From Hordeum vulgare subsp. vulgare (lineage: Eukaryota > Streptophyta > Magnoliopsida > Poales > Poaceae), in NCBI RefSeq assembly GCF_904849725.1, contig NC_058523.1, forward strand, positions 340,421,948-340,485,947: 64,000 nucleotides of DNA, written 5' to 3'. The notes beneath the pieces are model-generated. The model saw only the letters and a list, made by a program, of their open reading frames with translations, was not told where the DNA came from and ran no database searches. A program made the position numbers and the translations under genes. The first letter of the stretch is position 1. Every line of letters starts with the position of its first letter. Shown in pieces: positions 34,360 through 46,000 of the stretch.

Positions 34360-36313
34360 ACCAACTTAGGCCAAAAGCCTAAGCTTGGGGGAGTACGTGT
34401 TTCTCACCGACTTTATATTCTTGCTTATGCTTTCGCTTTGTTCGTCGGTGTTCACACTTTGCCACTTTATCATCCATGCTAGTTTTTTTGTTTTTCTCGT
34501 TTTCTTTTCGTGTGTCTGTCTAGTTTGAGAAAACCCAAAAAGATTTTCTTTTTCTTCTTTTGCTTGCTGGGAGCTTTCCCGTGTAAATAGTTTTCTTTTT
34601 CTTTGGGTCAAGGTAGAAGACCATGGTTACAATGTTTAGTGGCTCTCGCATGCATATTTGTTTATCTGTTAAAGAGCCATATTACTTTGTCTTCTCCTTT
34701 GTGTTTGCATGCAGATTCCAGCTTTAGTCCAATGCACGAGCACTCTTATTATTGTTCACATCGTTCGGTCATGCAAGTGAAAGGCAATAATGACGATATA
34801 TGATGAAGTGACTGAGCCTGGAAAAGCTAGTATGGACTCGATCTATTTTGTTTTTGTAAATATGACTAGCTCATCGTGCCTGATTCACCTTTGTTGTGAC
34901 AGAAACATGTTTGCAATGACAACTTAGAGATCATAGTTTCTAATGCCATGCTTAATTAGGTAGGAGCTTATAATGGTTTGTCTTGGAGGCCCACATGAAT
35001 GTTGAGGTGACTATGATGTAGTATGATAGGATGGTATCCTCCTTTGAATGATTCAAGTGGCTTGACTTGGCGCATGTTCACGCATGTAGTTGAAACAAAA
35101 TCAACATAGCCTCTATGATATTCATGTTCATGGTGATTTATGGCCTACTCATGCTTGCACTCAATGTTAGTTAATCTCAATGCATTTTGATGACTGTTGT
35201 CGCTCTCTAGTTGGTTGCTTCCCAATCTTTTGCTAGCCTTCACTTGTACTAAACGGGAATACTGCTTGTGCATCCACTTCCATAAACCCAAAGTTATTCC
35301 ATATGAGTCCACCATACCTACCTATATGCGGTATCTACCTACCGTTCCAAGTAAATTTGCATGTGCCACTCTCTAAACCTTCAAGAAATAATCTGTTTTG
35401 CATGCCCGAACCGCTCATGTGGTGACAGGGGGCTATCAATATCTTCCATGCTAGGCGTGTTATCCTCGATATGTGTTTATTCACTATCATTCACGAGAAA
35501 GGGGTCGGTAATTGGAATGCCCAGTTCCATGCTCAAATCGAAAAGATAACTGCAAACAAAACTCCCCCTGGATTGATGTTGGTATGGACGACACCCGAGG
35601 ATTCGGCTAGTCATGGAGTGTGATTAATCGGTGGTGGGGGAGTCAAAACTTTACTTTTCTGTTTGGGAACCGCCTATAGCATGTGTAGCGTGGAAGATGG
35701 TGAGAACTCTTATTCATTGCATTAGAAATGAGAGCATGCCACCCAAAATTATTATCTCTGTTTTCAAAAGCTTGAGCTCTGGCACCTCTGCAAATCAATG
35801 CTTCCCTCTGCGAAGGGCCTGTCTATTTATGTTTTTGTTGAGTCATCCTCCTCTTATAAAAGCACCAATTAGAGAGCACCTCTGTCATTTTTATGCTTTG
35901 CTTTTAACCGTGTTGAGTATGACTGTGACTGGATCTTCTTTGCCATGAATTACAATGTTTAGTCAGCCCTTGGTCTTTGAAGGTGCTCTGCATTTAAGTT
36001 TTGCAGTCTCAGAAAGAGCTAGCGAGATACCATCTGTTCGTACTGCTTCATGATTGTCTTGATTGAAGTGTTGACGTTTTAGACTTATCATTATTTGCTC
36101 GCTAGTTGATTATGCCATTGATATGAGTTTACCGTGAGACCTAGATGTCATTTGCTTATGTGGTTTGCTTGTGATCTTGCTGAAATTCTGGTTATGAGTT
36201 AGACATAGTTGCAACAACAAGATCAAACACAGTTAGTCAAAGTTTTTCTTTTGTCTCTTTCAGTTTGTCAACTGAATTGCTTGAGGACAAGCAAGGCTTT
36301 AAGCTTGGGGAGT
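34360..36313 (+). other. Element C 3' non-coding region and polypurine tracts
   Basis: About 1.95 kb with no gene. An internal AAGCTTGGGGGAG at 34381-34393 nearly repeats the terminal polypurine tract AAGCTTGGGGAG at 36301-36312, which abuts the 3' LTR. The rest is T-rich, with CCCTCTGCGAAGG near 35810, a block also seen (inverted) in E2 near 63876-63888. Confidence 0.7.
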
Positions 36314-37735
36314 TGATACGTCTACATCGTATCTACTTTTCCGAACTCTTTTGCCCTTGTTTTGGACTCTAATTTGCATGATTTGAATGGAACTAACCCG
36401 TACTAACGTTGTTTTTAGCAGAATTGCCATGGTGTTGTTTTTGCGTAGAAATAGAAGTTCTCGGAATGACCTAAAAATTTACGGAGAATTTTTTTGGGAT
36501 TTATGAAAAATACTGGTGCAAGAATCAGCGGAGGGAGTGGAGACGTGAGCCCACAAGCCCACCAGGCGCGGCCCCCCTAGCCGCGCCTGGCAGACTTGTG
36601 GGGCCCACAAAGCTCCACCGCCTCTCAATCCAGCTCTATATAGTCTGTTTCGCCCGGAAAAAAATCAAGGAGAAGAGTTCATCGCGTTTTACGATACGGA
36701 GGCGCCGCCACCTCATGTTCTTCATCTGGAGGGCAGATCTGGAGTCTGTTTTGGGCTCTGGAGAGGAGAGATCGTCGCCATCGTCATCACCAACCTTCCT
36801 TCATCACCAATTCCATGATGCTCTTCATCGTTCGTGAGTAATCTCATCGTAGGCTTGCTGGACGGTGATGGGTTGGATGAGATCTATCATGTAATCGAGT
36901 TAGTTTTGACGGGGATTCATCCCTAGTAGCCACTATGTTCTGAGATTGATGTTGCTACTACTTTGCCATGCTTAATGCTTATCACTAGGGCCTGAGTGCC
37001 ATGATTTCAGATCTGAACCTATTATGTTGTCGCCAATATATGTGTGTTTTAGATCCTATCTTGCAAGTTGTAGTCACCTACTATGTGTTATGACCCGGCA
37101 ACCCCGGAGTGACAATAGCCGGAACCACTCCCGGAGATGACCATAGTATGAGGAGTTCATGTATTCACCAAGTGTTAATGCATTGGTCCGGTTCTTTATT
37201 AAAAGGAGAACCTTAATATCCCGTAGTTTCCATTAGGACCCCGCTGCCATGGGAGGGATGGACAATAGATGTCATGCAAGTTCTTTTCCCTAAGCACGTA
37301 TGACTACATACGGAATACATGCCTACATTAGATTGACGAACGGGAGCTAGTTACTTATCTCTCCGTGTTATAATTGTTACATGATGAATAGCATCCGGCA
37401 TAATCATCCATCGCCGATCCAATGCCTACGAGTCTTTTCCTACTGGTCCCTGCTACGTTACTTTATCGCTACTGCTGTCACTGCTGCTACTGTTACTCTA
37501 TTGCTAATGTTGTTAATTTGCTGCTACTGGTTACTGTTGCTACAGCTGCTATCACCATGCTTTGCTACTGATACTTTGCTGCAGATACTAAATCTTTCAG
37601 GTGTGGTTGAATTGACAACTCAACTGCTAATACTTGAGAATATACTTTGGCTTCCCCTTGAGTCCAATCAATAAATTTGGGTTGAATACTCTACCCTCGA
37701 AAACTGTTGCGATCCCCTATACTTGTGGGTTATCA
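36314..37735 (+). repeat. 3' LTR of element C
   Basis: 1422 bp matching the 5' LTR with scattered differences (it starts TGATACGTCTACATCG against TGATACGTCTCCGTCG). The hairpin arms are at 36551-36569 and 36583-36601. It is followed by the CTCGC duplication. Confidence 0.92.
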
Positions 37736-37740
37736 CTCGC

Positions 37741-38682
37741 CCCTAACCATGGTTAGGTGACGAGGTCGGCCATCGTCGGCCGCCAGGGCGGCGAGAGGAT
37801 CCCGTTAGGATCATTCTACAGCTTATGGGGGCGCCGCGGCAGAAGATGCCCCGAGCGCCCGTAGCGGAGAAAGGGCGAGGGGCCGCGGCCACCACGGAGG
37901 TCGAGGCCGAGGGAGGCGGAGCGCTACTCCAACGCCTCCGCCTTCCCTGGGGCTTCTCGTGAGGCGGTCCTCCATGTTGCTTTTAGGGCCCCCACGTGCT
38001 CTTCTTGCCTTCCGCCAAGAGAGCCTCAGCGACGTCGACTGTCCTACCTTGAGCGGTAGTGACGAGGAGGACAGCGGTGGTGGCAAGGTCTGTGTTGGGT
38101 TAGGGCCACGGGGCGTCAAGTTGGAGGTCGACTCCCCGGGCCCCAACTGGACGTAGACCGCACCGCCGCGGCTAGCTCATGGCTCGCCCCCTCCTGGCAG
38201 GGGTGTCTTGCGGGAGCTGGCGTCGGTGCCTCGTGTTTGAGGAGGAGGCACGTCCGCCAACTCTGACTTCTCCACGTCCTCTGCTTGGGCCACCTCACCG
38301 GAGCGGGTATTGGATCCCTAGCTCCGGGAGGAGGCGCGCCCACGGGCTCCGGATCCTTCGCCCCTTCCTATGCCCTGCCCTCTGCTCCTCAGCCAGAGGG
38401 GGGCCAGGTGACGCTTGTCGGGGGCGACCCATTCTCGTCGGCACAGTGCTGGCCCTGCTAGGCCAGCCCTGGCCGCGCCCTTGAACTTCGCCCCTCCGCG
38501 TAGGTCGATCCTCGTCAAAAGACAGAGTCTTTAGGTTAGGATAACAACGCTTTGTAGGTGAAGCCAAATGTATCCATTCAAATGAATGAAAAGACTGTTT
38601 TCCCCTTTTCCGATTCCGTTCTTTGTATGATTAGCCTTTGCATAATCTGGGAGCTTGCCGGCAACTACCGCCAACCAGCGGG
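37741..38682 (+). pseudogene. Inverted B-family segment: antisense-ORF fragment and junction to pol
   Basis: This GC-rich text continues 27827-28308 after element C. An ATG at 37825 opens MGAPRQKMPRAPVAEKGRG but ends after 45 codons. In another frame an acidic SDEEDSGGGK segment appears near 38060. It is probably a decayed N-terminal part of the Tat antisense gene, reading plus because the segment is inverted. From about 38500 the text is AT-richer, and near 38683 the plus-strand pol of B begins abruptly, so the second inversion breakpoint lies around 38.5-38.7 kb. I cannot place it more exactly. Confidence 0.4.
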
Positions 38683-40926
38683 CCTGTGCAAAAGAATAAG
38701 TTGGTGCAACGCCCAGTCTATTTCGTCAGATCCCTCCTACAATGGGCTAGGACGAGATATTCTGGAGTGCAGAAGTTGTTTTTTGTCCTCCTCATGGCCT
38801 CAAGAAAGTTGCGCCACTACTTCCAAGCGCATGAGATTACCGTCATCACTCGCTTCCCGCTGCAAAGGGTTCTGCGAAACCCCGATGCAACCGGCAGGAT
38901 AGTGGAGTGGGCGTTGGAATTGTCCAGCTCCGGCCTCAAGTTCGAGAGCACCTCAACCATACAGAGCAGGTCCTTGGCGGAGTTCATTGCGGAATGGACC
39001 CGAACGCCAGACGAGGAAACACCAGAATCAACCCTCTCGGGCGAGGAATCGGATCAGGAATGGGTCATGTACTTCGATGGAGCGTTCTCCCTCCACGGCG
39101 CCGGAGCTGGCATGATGCTGGTCGCACCTACCGGAGAACATCTCAAGTATGTGATCCAGATGTATTTCCCTTGGGAGAAGTCAACCAACAACACCGCAGA
39201 ATATGAAGGGTTGTTGGCTGGACTTAGGATCGCGATAGATCTTGGGATTTGGAAGCTCATCATCAGAGGTGACTCCCAGCTGGTCATCTGGCAAGTCAAC
39301 AAAGACTATCAAAGCCCATTTATGGAAGCCTACGTGGAGGAGGTGAGAAAGTTGGAGGAACGATTTGACGGTCTACAAATGCAGCACGTACCCCATGTCG
39401 AAAACACCATAGAAGATGGCCTGTCAAAGCGTGCAACACTTTAAACTTCCTGTGGAACCAGGAACTTTCGTGCTACGACTGACTCAAACCTCTGTAGCAC
39501 CGTCAACCAAGACGGACAAAAGTAAGAAGCTTAACTCCGGCAAGTACTTCCCGGCAGACCTGCCAAGGAGCCCCGGCAAGAACCTTGCCAAGGAAGAAGT
39601 TGCCAGACCAGAAGCAAAGCCTGTCGGGGGGGTCCCACCCCGACAAAAGACATGCCATTGGTCCTCGCCGTCGAGCCCCAAGCTCCGGCATGGGCGCAGC
39701 ACATAGTCCGATACGTCCAAACTGGGGAATTGCCCGAAGAACCCGAAGAAGTAGAAAAAGTAGCCCGCCAGTCAAGCATGTACCAATTCGTGGATGATGC
39801 CCTCTACAGAAGACGACTGAACGACGTGAAGCTGAAGTGCATTCCCCAGGAGGAAGGACCGGAGCTGTTGGCCGAAATACAGGGAGGAATATGTGGATCC
39901 CACGTATCGTCGAGGGCCCTTACCGACAAGGCGTTCCGGCAAGGATTCTTCTGGCCCACAGCCCTCTAGGATGCAACTGAACTAGTAACCAAGTGTTAAG
40001 CGTGCCAATTCCATTCAAGAAAGCTTCATCATCCAGCACAAGCTCTCCAAACTATCCCTCTCTCATGGCCATTCTCGGTCTGGGGGCTCAATATTCTCGG
40101 GCCCTTCCCCCGCGCTGCTGGGGGCTTTGAGTACTTGTATGTCGCAATCGACAAGTTCACAAAGTGGCCAGAAGTGGAGCCAGCGAGAAAGGTGACAGGG
40201 CAATCAGCTGTCAAGTTCTTCAAGGTGATAGTTTGTCGCTTTGGCGTCCCGAACAGGGTCAGCACCGACAATGGCACCCAGTTCACGAGCCGCTTGTTCA
40301 TGCAATACACCCTGGACCTTGGCAGCAAAATATGCTTTGCTTCCGTCGCTCACCCGAGGAGCAACGGTAAAGCCGAAAGGGCAAATGCCGAGGTACTGCA
40401 CGGGCTCAAGACCAGAACTTTCGACAAGCTACGCAAGCATGGAAAGCACTGGATTGATGAACTGTCGGTGGTTCTTTGGTCGATCAGAATGACACTAAAT
40501 CGAGCCACTGGCCAGACGCCCTTCTCCCTGGTCTACGGGGCAGAAGCAGTTCTTCCCACATAACTCATTTATGGATCACCTCGGGTGCTCGCTTATGATG
40601 AGCTTGAGCTAGAGAAATTGCGTCCATACAACACAATGCTCCTCGAGTAGAGCCGGATTCAGGCGGCTGTGCGAGCCTCTTACTACCAGCAAGCCTTGCA
40701 CCTCTATCATAGCCACAAGGTATGAGCGAGAAGTTTTGAGGAAGGCGACCTTGTTCTTCAGCATGTTCAGTCGGCCAACAATACAAACAAGTTGACGCCA
40801 AATTGGGAAGGCCCATATTGGGTAGTGCGAGTCACCAGGCCCGGTGTTTTCCACCTGCAGACCGAAGATTGCTTACCAGTGAGCAACTCCTGGAACATAG
40901 AGCATCTTCGAAAGTTCTACCCGTAG
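38683..40926 (+). pseudogene. pol: Element B pol, 3' half (RT end, RNase H, integrase)
   Basis: The frame enters in the RT connection region (LVQRPVYFV, RKLRHYFQAHEI). An archaeal-type RNase H follows at about 39060-39440, with acidic residues in MYFDGAF, NTAEYEGLLAGL, GDSQLV and EDGLSKRA; this additional RNase H is a Tat-lineage mark. A frame change near 39440 and another near 39650 flank a linker. The integrase region starts near 39652. Its catalytic triad reads GLNILGP (Asp expected, Asn found at 40090-40092), STDNGTQF and KAERANAEV. Stops interrupt at 39967, about 39997, 40561, 40648 and 40723; the native end is KFYP with TAG at 40924-40926. The 5' half of pol and gag are absent. Inactive. 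Confidence 0.85.
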
Positions 40927-41635
40927 GGAGAGGTTGCCGGGCTGACCGGCGACCACCTTTTGTACAAGTCTGGCCGAAGTTGTATGTAATCCTTTGTACA
41001 AATCCAGGCGAAGACCGTGAGCGCAGTCAAATAAAGCATAGCGTCCCGCATCATCATATAGATTCTCATGATAGAAAACATGCATGTATCTATGATTTTG
41101 TGAAACGCATAAACTAACAAGGGGACCATAGCCCCGACAGATATTTTTCCTTTCTTCTTTCCCTTTAAAGACAGGTATAACCCCGCGCATAGGTTTGCGG
41201 GGGGAAGATAGTGGGGACGCCCACAACAGTAGCAAGAGCCAAGAGAATCCGCTTGAGGCCGAAAAAAGTAAACGCAGACGGCAGACAAGTTGCAAACACT
41301 TTGAGTAAGTAATTGGGTGAGTACATTCCTATCCTCTCTAAACATCCTCGATTCTCTCACGTGGAAAAACATGTGCGCTAGGAATCGCTGCACAAGCCTT
41401 CCAGATGTCGCCTCGAAGCGCGCTCAACAACGGAGGTGGCTTGTCCGGCATACCTCTTTTGTAAAAAGCGTGCTCGACGACCCATGGCAAAGCCCGGGAG
41501 GGAACTGAACATCCTGCCGGTAGTGTCAGCCCCCGGCAAGGTACTACAGGAAAGAGAGAAGGGGGCAATAGAGGAAGAGAAGCACTGCTCTATCAAACGG
41601 AGCCTTGAGTATACTAAAAATAACAATAATTATGT
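40927..41635. other. Spacer between pol and the antisense gene of element B
   Basis: About 700 bp between the two convergent genes. No coding region is supported; short frames on both strands overlap without recognisable features. It should hold the 3' ends of both transcripts. Confidence 0.5.
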
Positions 41636-43020
41636 TTAAAGCACATATTGCAGTAACAAGGAGCACGGGGGCCAGTCCCCACGTGAACCTTGCACTCTCT
41701 TAACTTTCTCTACATTGTCGACGATAGGCATGACCTTCTCCTCAAAGGGCTTGGGGTCCACGTCCTTCGGTAGGCGTACCATGGAGAGATTCAGATCGGG
41801 GTTCCTGTACGCCAGCTTGGTGAGCACCTTGAGGTGGACGTTCCGGCACAGCTGCCGGGCCTCGCTCGCCAGTCGCGTCACCTCGTCGGTCTAAAGATGC
41901 TTCTGGGCGTCGGTCAGATTCTCGAAGAACAAGGCTAAATTGACGCTTGTTGGAGCCCCTGGAGAAGGAGAATAGCCAGGACCTTCGAGATCCATGGTGG
42001 CCAGCTGGTCGGCGATGGCGGACGCAGCGTTAACAAGACGCTCCATCCACAACTTGATGATCTTCACGTACTTGTCGTGGTCGGCGGAGGCGGCCTCGAG
42101 CTGTTCCACTGTGACCTGGAGCCTCCGAGTCAAATCCTCTTCCCGGGTCGCACCCTCCTTGAGTGCCCCCTCCATGGGAGTCAATTTGTTTTACAAGGCA
42201 TCCAGGGAAGCATCGGCGCTATGAATCTGGGCGGCCTTGTCAGCCACAGCAGCCTCAACATCATTCAAGATGGCAAGGGCCTTGTCCCTCGCGGAGGAAA
42301 GCACCGATACCTTGTCGCGGAGGCAATCGAGCTCTTCCTCGAGCTCTTTCACCATCCCGGTGAGCCCATCCTTGGCGACTTGGGAGGCACACGCTCGGTC
42401 GGTGACCTCGTGGAGCTTGCCGGCGTACTCCGAAGCTTGGGCATCAAGGTCGCTCTTGAACTGGTCTGCCAGCTCCTGGGTACGCAGCGCCACCAGTTTC
42501 TTGACCTCCTTGTCCTTGGCGCAGAGCCACTCACTGAGCGTGCACTCGCGAGCCGCAAGTTCCTTTTCATGGTCTTCGAGGCCGATCCAAATGTTGGTGA
42601 GGCGGGCTTCCTCGGCTGAAGTTCGATGCCGAGACTCTTCCTCCTCCTTCTGGATGTCACCCGACTGAAGGTTGAGCATTTAGTCCTCGGCCTTCAGCTT
42701 CTCGCGCTCGTTCTGCAGCGCCTTGTAGGCCTCGTCGAAGTGAGCTCGCGTTTCTTCGAAACACTTCTCAAACCCCTCCTCCGCCGCCTTGATGACCACC
42801 TCCCGGGAATCCAATTTCTCCCTCCTCGCGCGATACAAGGCCTGGAGCTGACCGATGTGGTCTCTCATGGAAAGGAAGAGCTGCTCCTCGCTGAGCTTTC
42901 CGCCACCAGCTTCCAGCCCCACCGGGCCGTTCGGACCAACGCCGACAGAAACCTCTGCATCAACGCTCTCCCCCTCCACCAAGATCCTCGAGCGCTCCGC
43001 CCCCGGCGGAACGACGATCG

Positions 43021-46000
43021 TGTGGGGACCCCGACTGGTAAGTCGAGATCGCCGTGCCCAGTGATCCCAAGGATCAATGCTCACTGAACACAGATACTGA
43101 ATAATAGAGTCTTACATCCATACATACCGTTTGATACAATAAATGACCACTTCGGTCGAGTCTTACATACATAGGGCCTTAAAGGCCAAAGCACCAAACT
43201 AGACCAATAGCGGGATTATTGGTGGAAAGCGTGAACCCATGCCATCAGCCTTAACCTACAGGCATTCTGACTGGGAAGCGTCCTAGCTCACAAGAACGTC
43301 ACCGAGTTAATCTTCACAGTATCCTATCTTTCACACCTGGTCAATGAAATAACCAGTGGCAAGCCAATGAGTACTTTGAATGTACTCGCAAACCACCCAT
43401 GATACGAACAATGAAAGTGAAGGATAACAATATCATGCATCTTTAGTGGAATGCAATTTGGTGGAATGATCAGGTATATGCAACAAGTTAAAGAACTACT
43501 CTTGAAGAACAGGTTACAGATATCGACATATCTGACAAGGCTTGGACACACCGGGTTCACCGTATATGCCAAGTCACCGATCTTGGTCATATCAATTCCT
43601 CAAGTAACTCTGGTTATTAACACCATTCACCGAACTCACACACACACACTTGGTGTATGCGGAAACGCTGGACGTAGTTTAAGCAGCACCACCCTACTGT
43701 TCTTCACCATGGACACGGCTATTCAAATAGTTTGACACTCTACAGAGGTACTACGCTGGACCCACGAGATCCGGGAAACTTCCGTGTCATCCACGACTCG
43801 CGGTATATCACATATACCCGAGGTAAGTACCCGATCATCATATTTCCCCTCACGATACTAGACAAACAGGTCCACTCGATTGGTACCCAGCCCACATGTT
43901 GTACATCTCACGAGCACCGACTCTGGACAGTATCAACCATGCAGGGACCAACGGTGTGCCTGGAACTCATAATAATGGCATAGTCGTCGTACCTGGCACG
44001 ACCCCATCACGAGAGTGACGACAATCACTCCCGCCACTAGTAATGTGGCTCTTTGCTAGCACCGACCAGAGTAATCAACAAAGCCCCATCCATAAAGGGG
44101 TATCGCGGTCGTACTGGTAAGGTTGGGACGGTCGACACATCATAAATCTAATCCCATTTCCGAAACCATACTCACACAAAACACCGGTGCATCACTTCAC
44201 CAAAAGTGATCACCAACTCATCATCACCCTCGGGCATTAGTGGCACCCGATGGGGTTTTCATAAACTCTTGATTTAACTCATCATCATGCTCATGATAAT
44301 ATGCTTCCATCTTTACTTGTCAACATGGTATTAGCATGACCCTCAAGGGGTAGGGTCAAGCTCAGTGCAATGATCCTATAACTTTACTAGTCAACATGAC
44401 AGTAGCATGATCCTCATAGATGGTAGGGTCAAGCTCATCATGCTTGTGCTCCGAGGAGCCATATGAATAACATCACTATCATGCAAGTGCTTCGAAGAAG
44501 CCTTCGGTACCATCACACCAATGATGATCCGGCACTGTGATCTCATGCAACGAAAAAGTACTTGCTATTCTAGCATGCATCAATGTATGTGCTCAAGTCA
44601 TGGTCAAAGGGTTGCTTGCCTTGCTCACGTAAGTCCTTGGGGTCTTCGAGGTCTTCCGCTCCAACTCCGAATACTCCGTCTACCGTCAACTATCGTCGGA
44701 AACAACTACGGTAAGCCATATAGCAAGCAGAATAAAAGTGTTCTATAAATTGAAGTTTTATTTTTCTTGGACCTCTGTGCTCATAAGAAAAATACCTGAA
44801 GCTTGATATAGGATATTTGGGTCATCAAGGATTTTTGAATGGATGGAAAGAGAAATACGTTATCATTGAAGAAGCCAAAAGAAATCATTCTGTTAAAAAT
44901 GAGTGGAGGCACCTATTTAACAGAGAAGGATTTTAGAAATATTTAGGAAGTGGTTTCACTGGATTTTGAGATGGTATGAATATTCTAGATATTTTACAAT
45001 GAGGAATAAATAGCAATAGGAGCTATTTATTTATTGCAACAGAAGTAAGTCACACAAAAATGTTGACCAGAGTCCTAAAAATAGAGAATGATTTTAGAAG
45101 GCTTTGGGAGTTTGAATCACTCCATTTGGAGTTGATTTGCATCCTAGGGATATTTCCAAAGTGGAGCCAAATATGGACAGATTTGGATTTTAAATGGAAT
45201 GCCACAGAAAGTGGGTAGGGAAAATTGTGCAAATCACTTATTTGGATAGACCTGATTTTTAGGATCCTGCAGAAATTTGAAGCAATGAAATAGGAGTTAG
45301 TATGAATTTATGGTGGAATTTGTAAGTCAGCCAAATCTAAAAAAGGGAAAAGGACTCAGCTTCGGAGTTATCTTATGCCCACGGCGTCAGATAGGCCCTC
45401 GGGCTGGCCCAGCAACTCGGTCTGGCCAGGGAGGAGGCCACGCCGAACGCGCCTTCTGGTACTATGCCTTGGCAACGGGGAGGCGACAAGAAGGGAAGCC
45501 CGCTTCCACTTAACCGCGCGGGCCCAGCCGCTGTTCTGCTTACAGGCGGGCCCCGCTCGCCAGGGCCTTCCCCTACCTCCTGCCCGATCTGAGGCGCGAA
45601 GGGAGGTAGGGCAGGCTGATGCAGGCCGGCTCAGGCGGCGTTCCGGCCACCCCCAACCGAGGTAGGTGCACCGGCGAGCTCGGGGAGCCACACCGCTCCC
45701 TTTCCGGAGCTCGGCGCCCGCAGGGAGGGCCACAATGGAGGCAGACGATGGCGGCTGCGGCGAGGTCGTCTACCCCCTGGCTTCGGCCAGCAGCGAAGGG
45801 AGACAGAGCCGGAGGTATTGCAGAGGAGCTGCGGCAGCCTGGGGTCTCTGGTAGAGGAGGAAAGAATCGAGGGGAGGCTCCGAGCATGCTAGCCCCGCGG
45901 AGGCCGGAGCTCTACCCCTCGGCCATGGCTATGGCAGGAGGAGGGGAGGCTTGGGGAGAAGAAGGGGAGCCCGAGAGGGTTCCATGGAGAGAGGAGGAGG

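Larger units (their letters stand above)
28309..37735 (+). mobile_element. Element C: non-autonomous Athila-type Gypsy element, 9.4 kb
   Basis: LTRs at 28309-29718 and 36314-37735 start TGATACGTCT and end GTGGGTTATCA. The element is flanked by CTCGC at 28304-28308 and 37736-37740. Inside are a tRNA-Asp-type primer site, a gag-protease ORF, an LTR-like promoter block, a second ORF, and a polypurine tract directly before the 3' LTR. No reverse transcriptase, RNase H or integrase is present, so mobility would need enzymes from a partner. It resembles the abundant Triticeae Sabrina/WHAM group, and the E2 internal end at 63473-64000 shares text with its 3' region. Confidence 0.92.
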
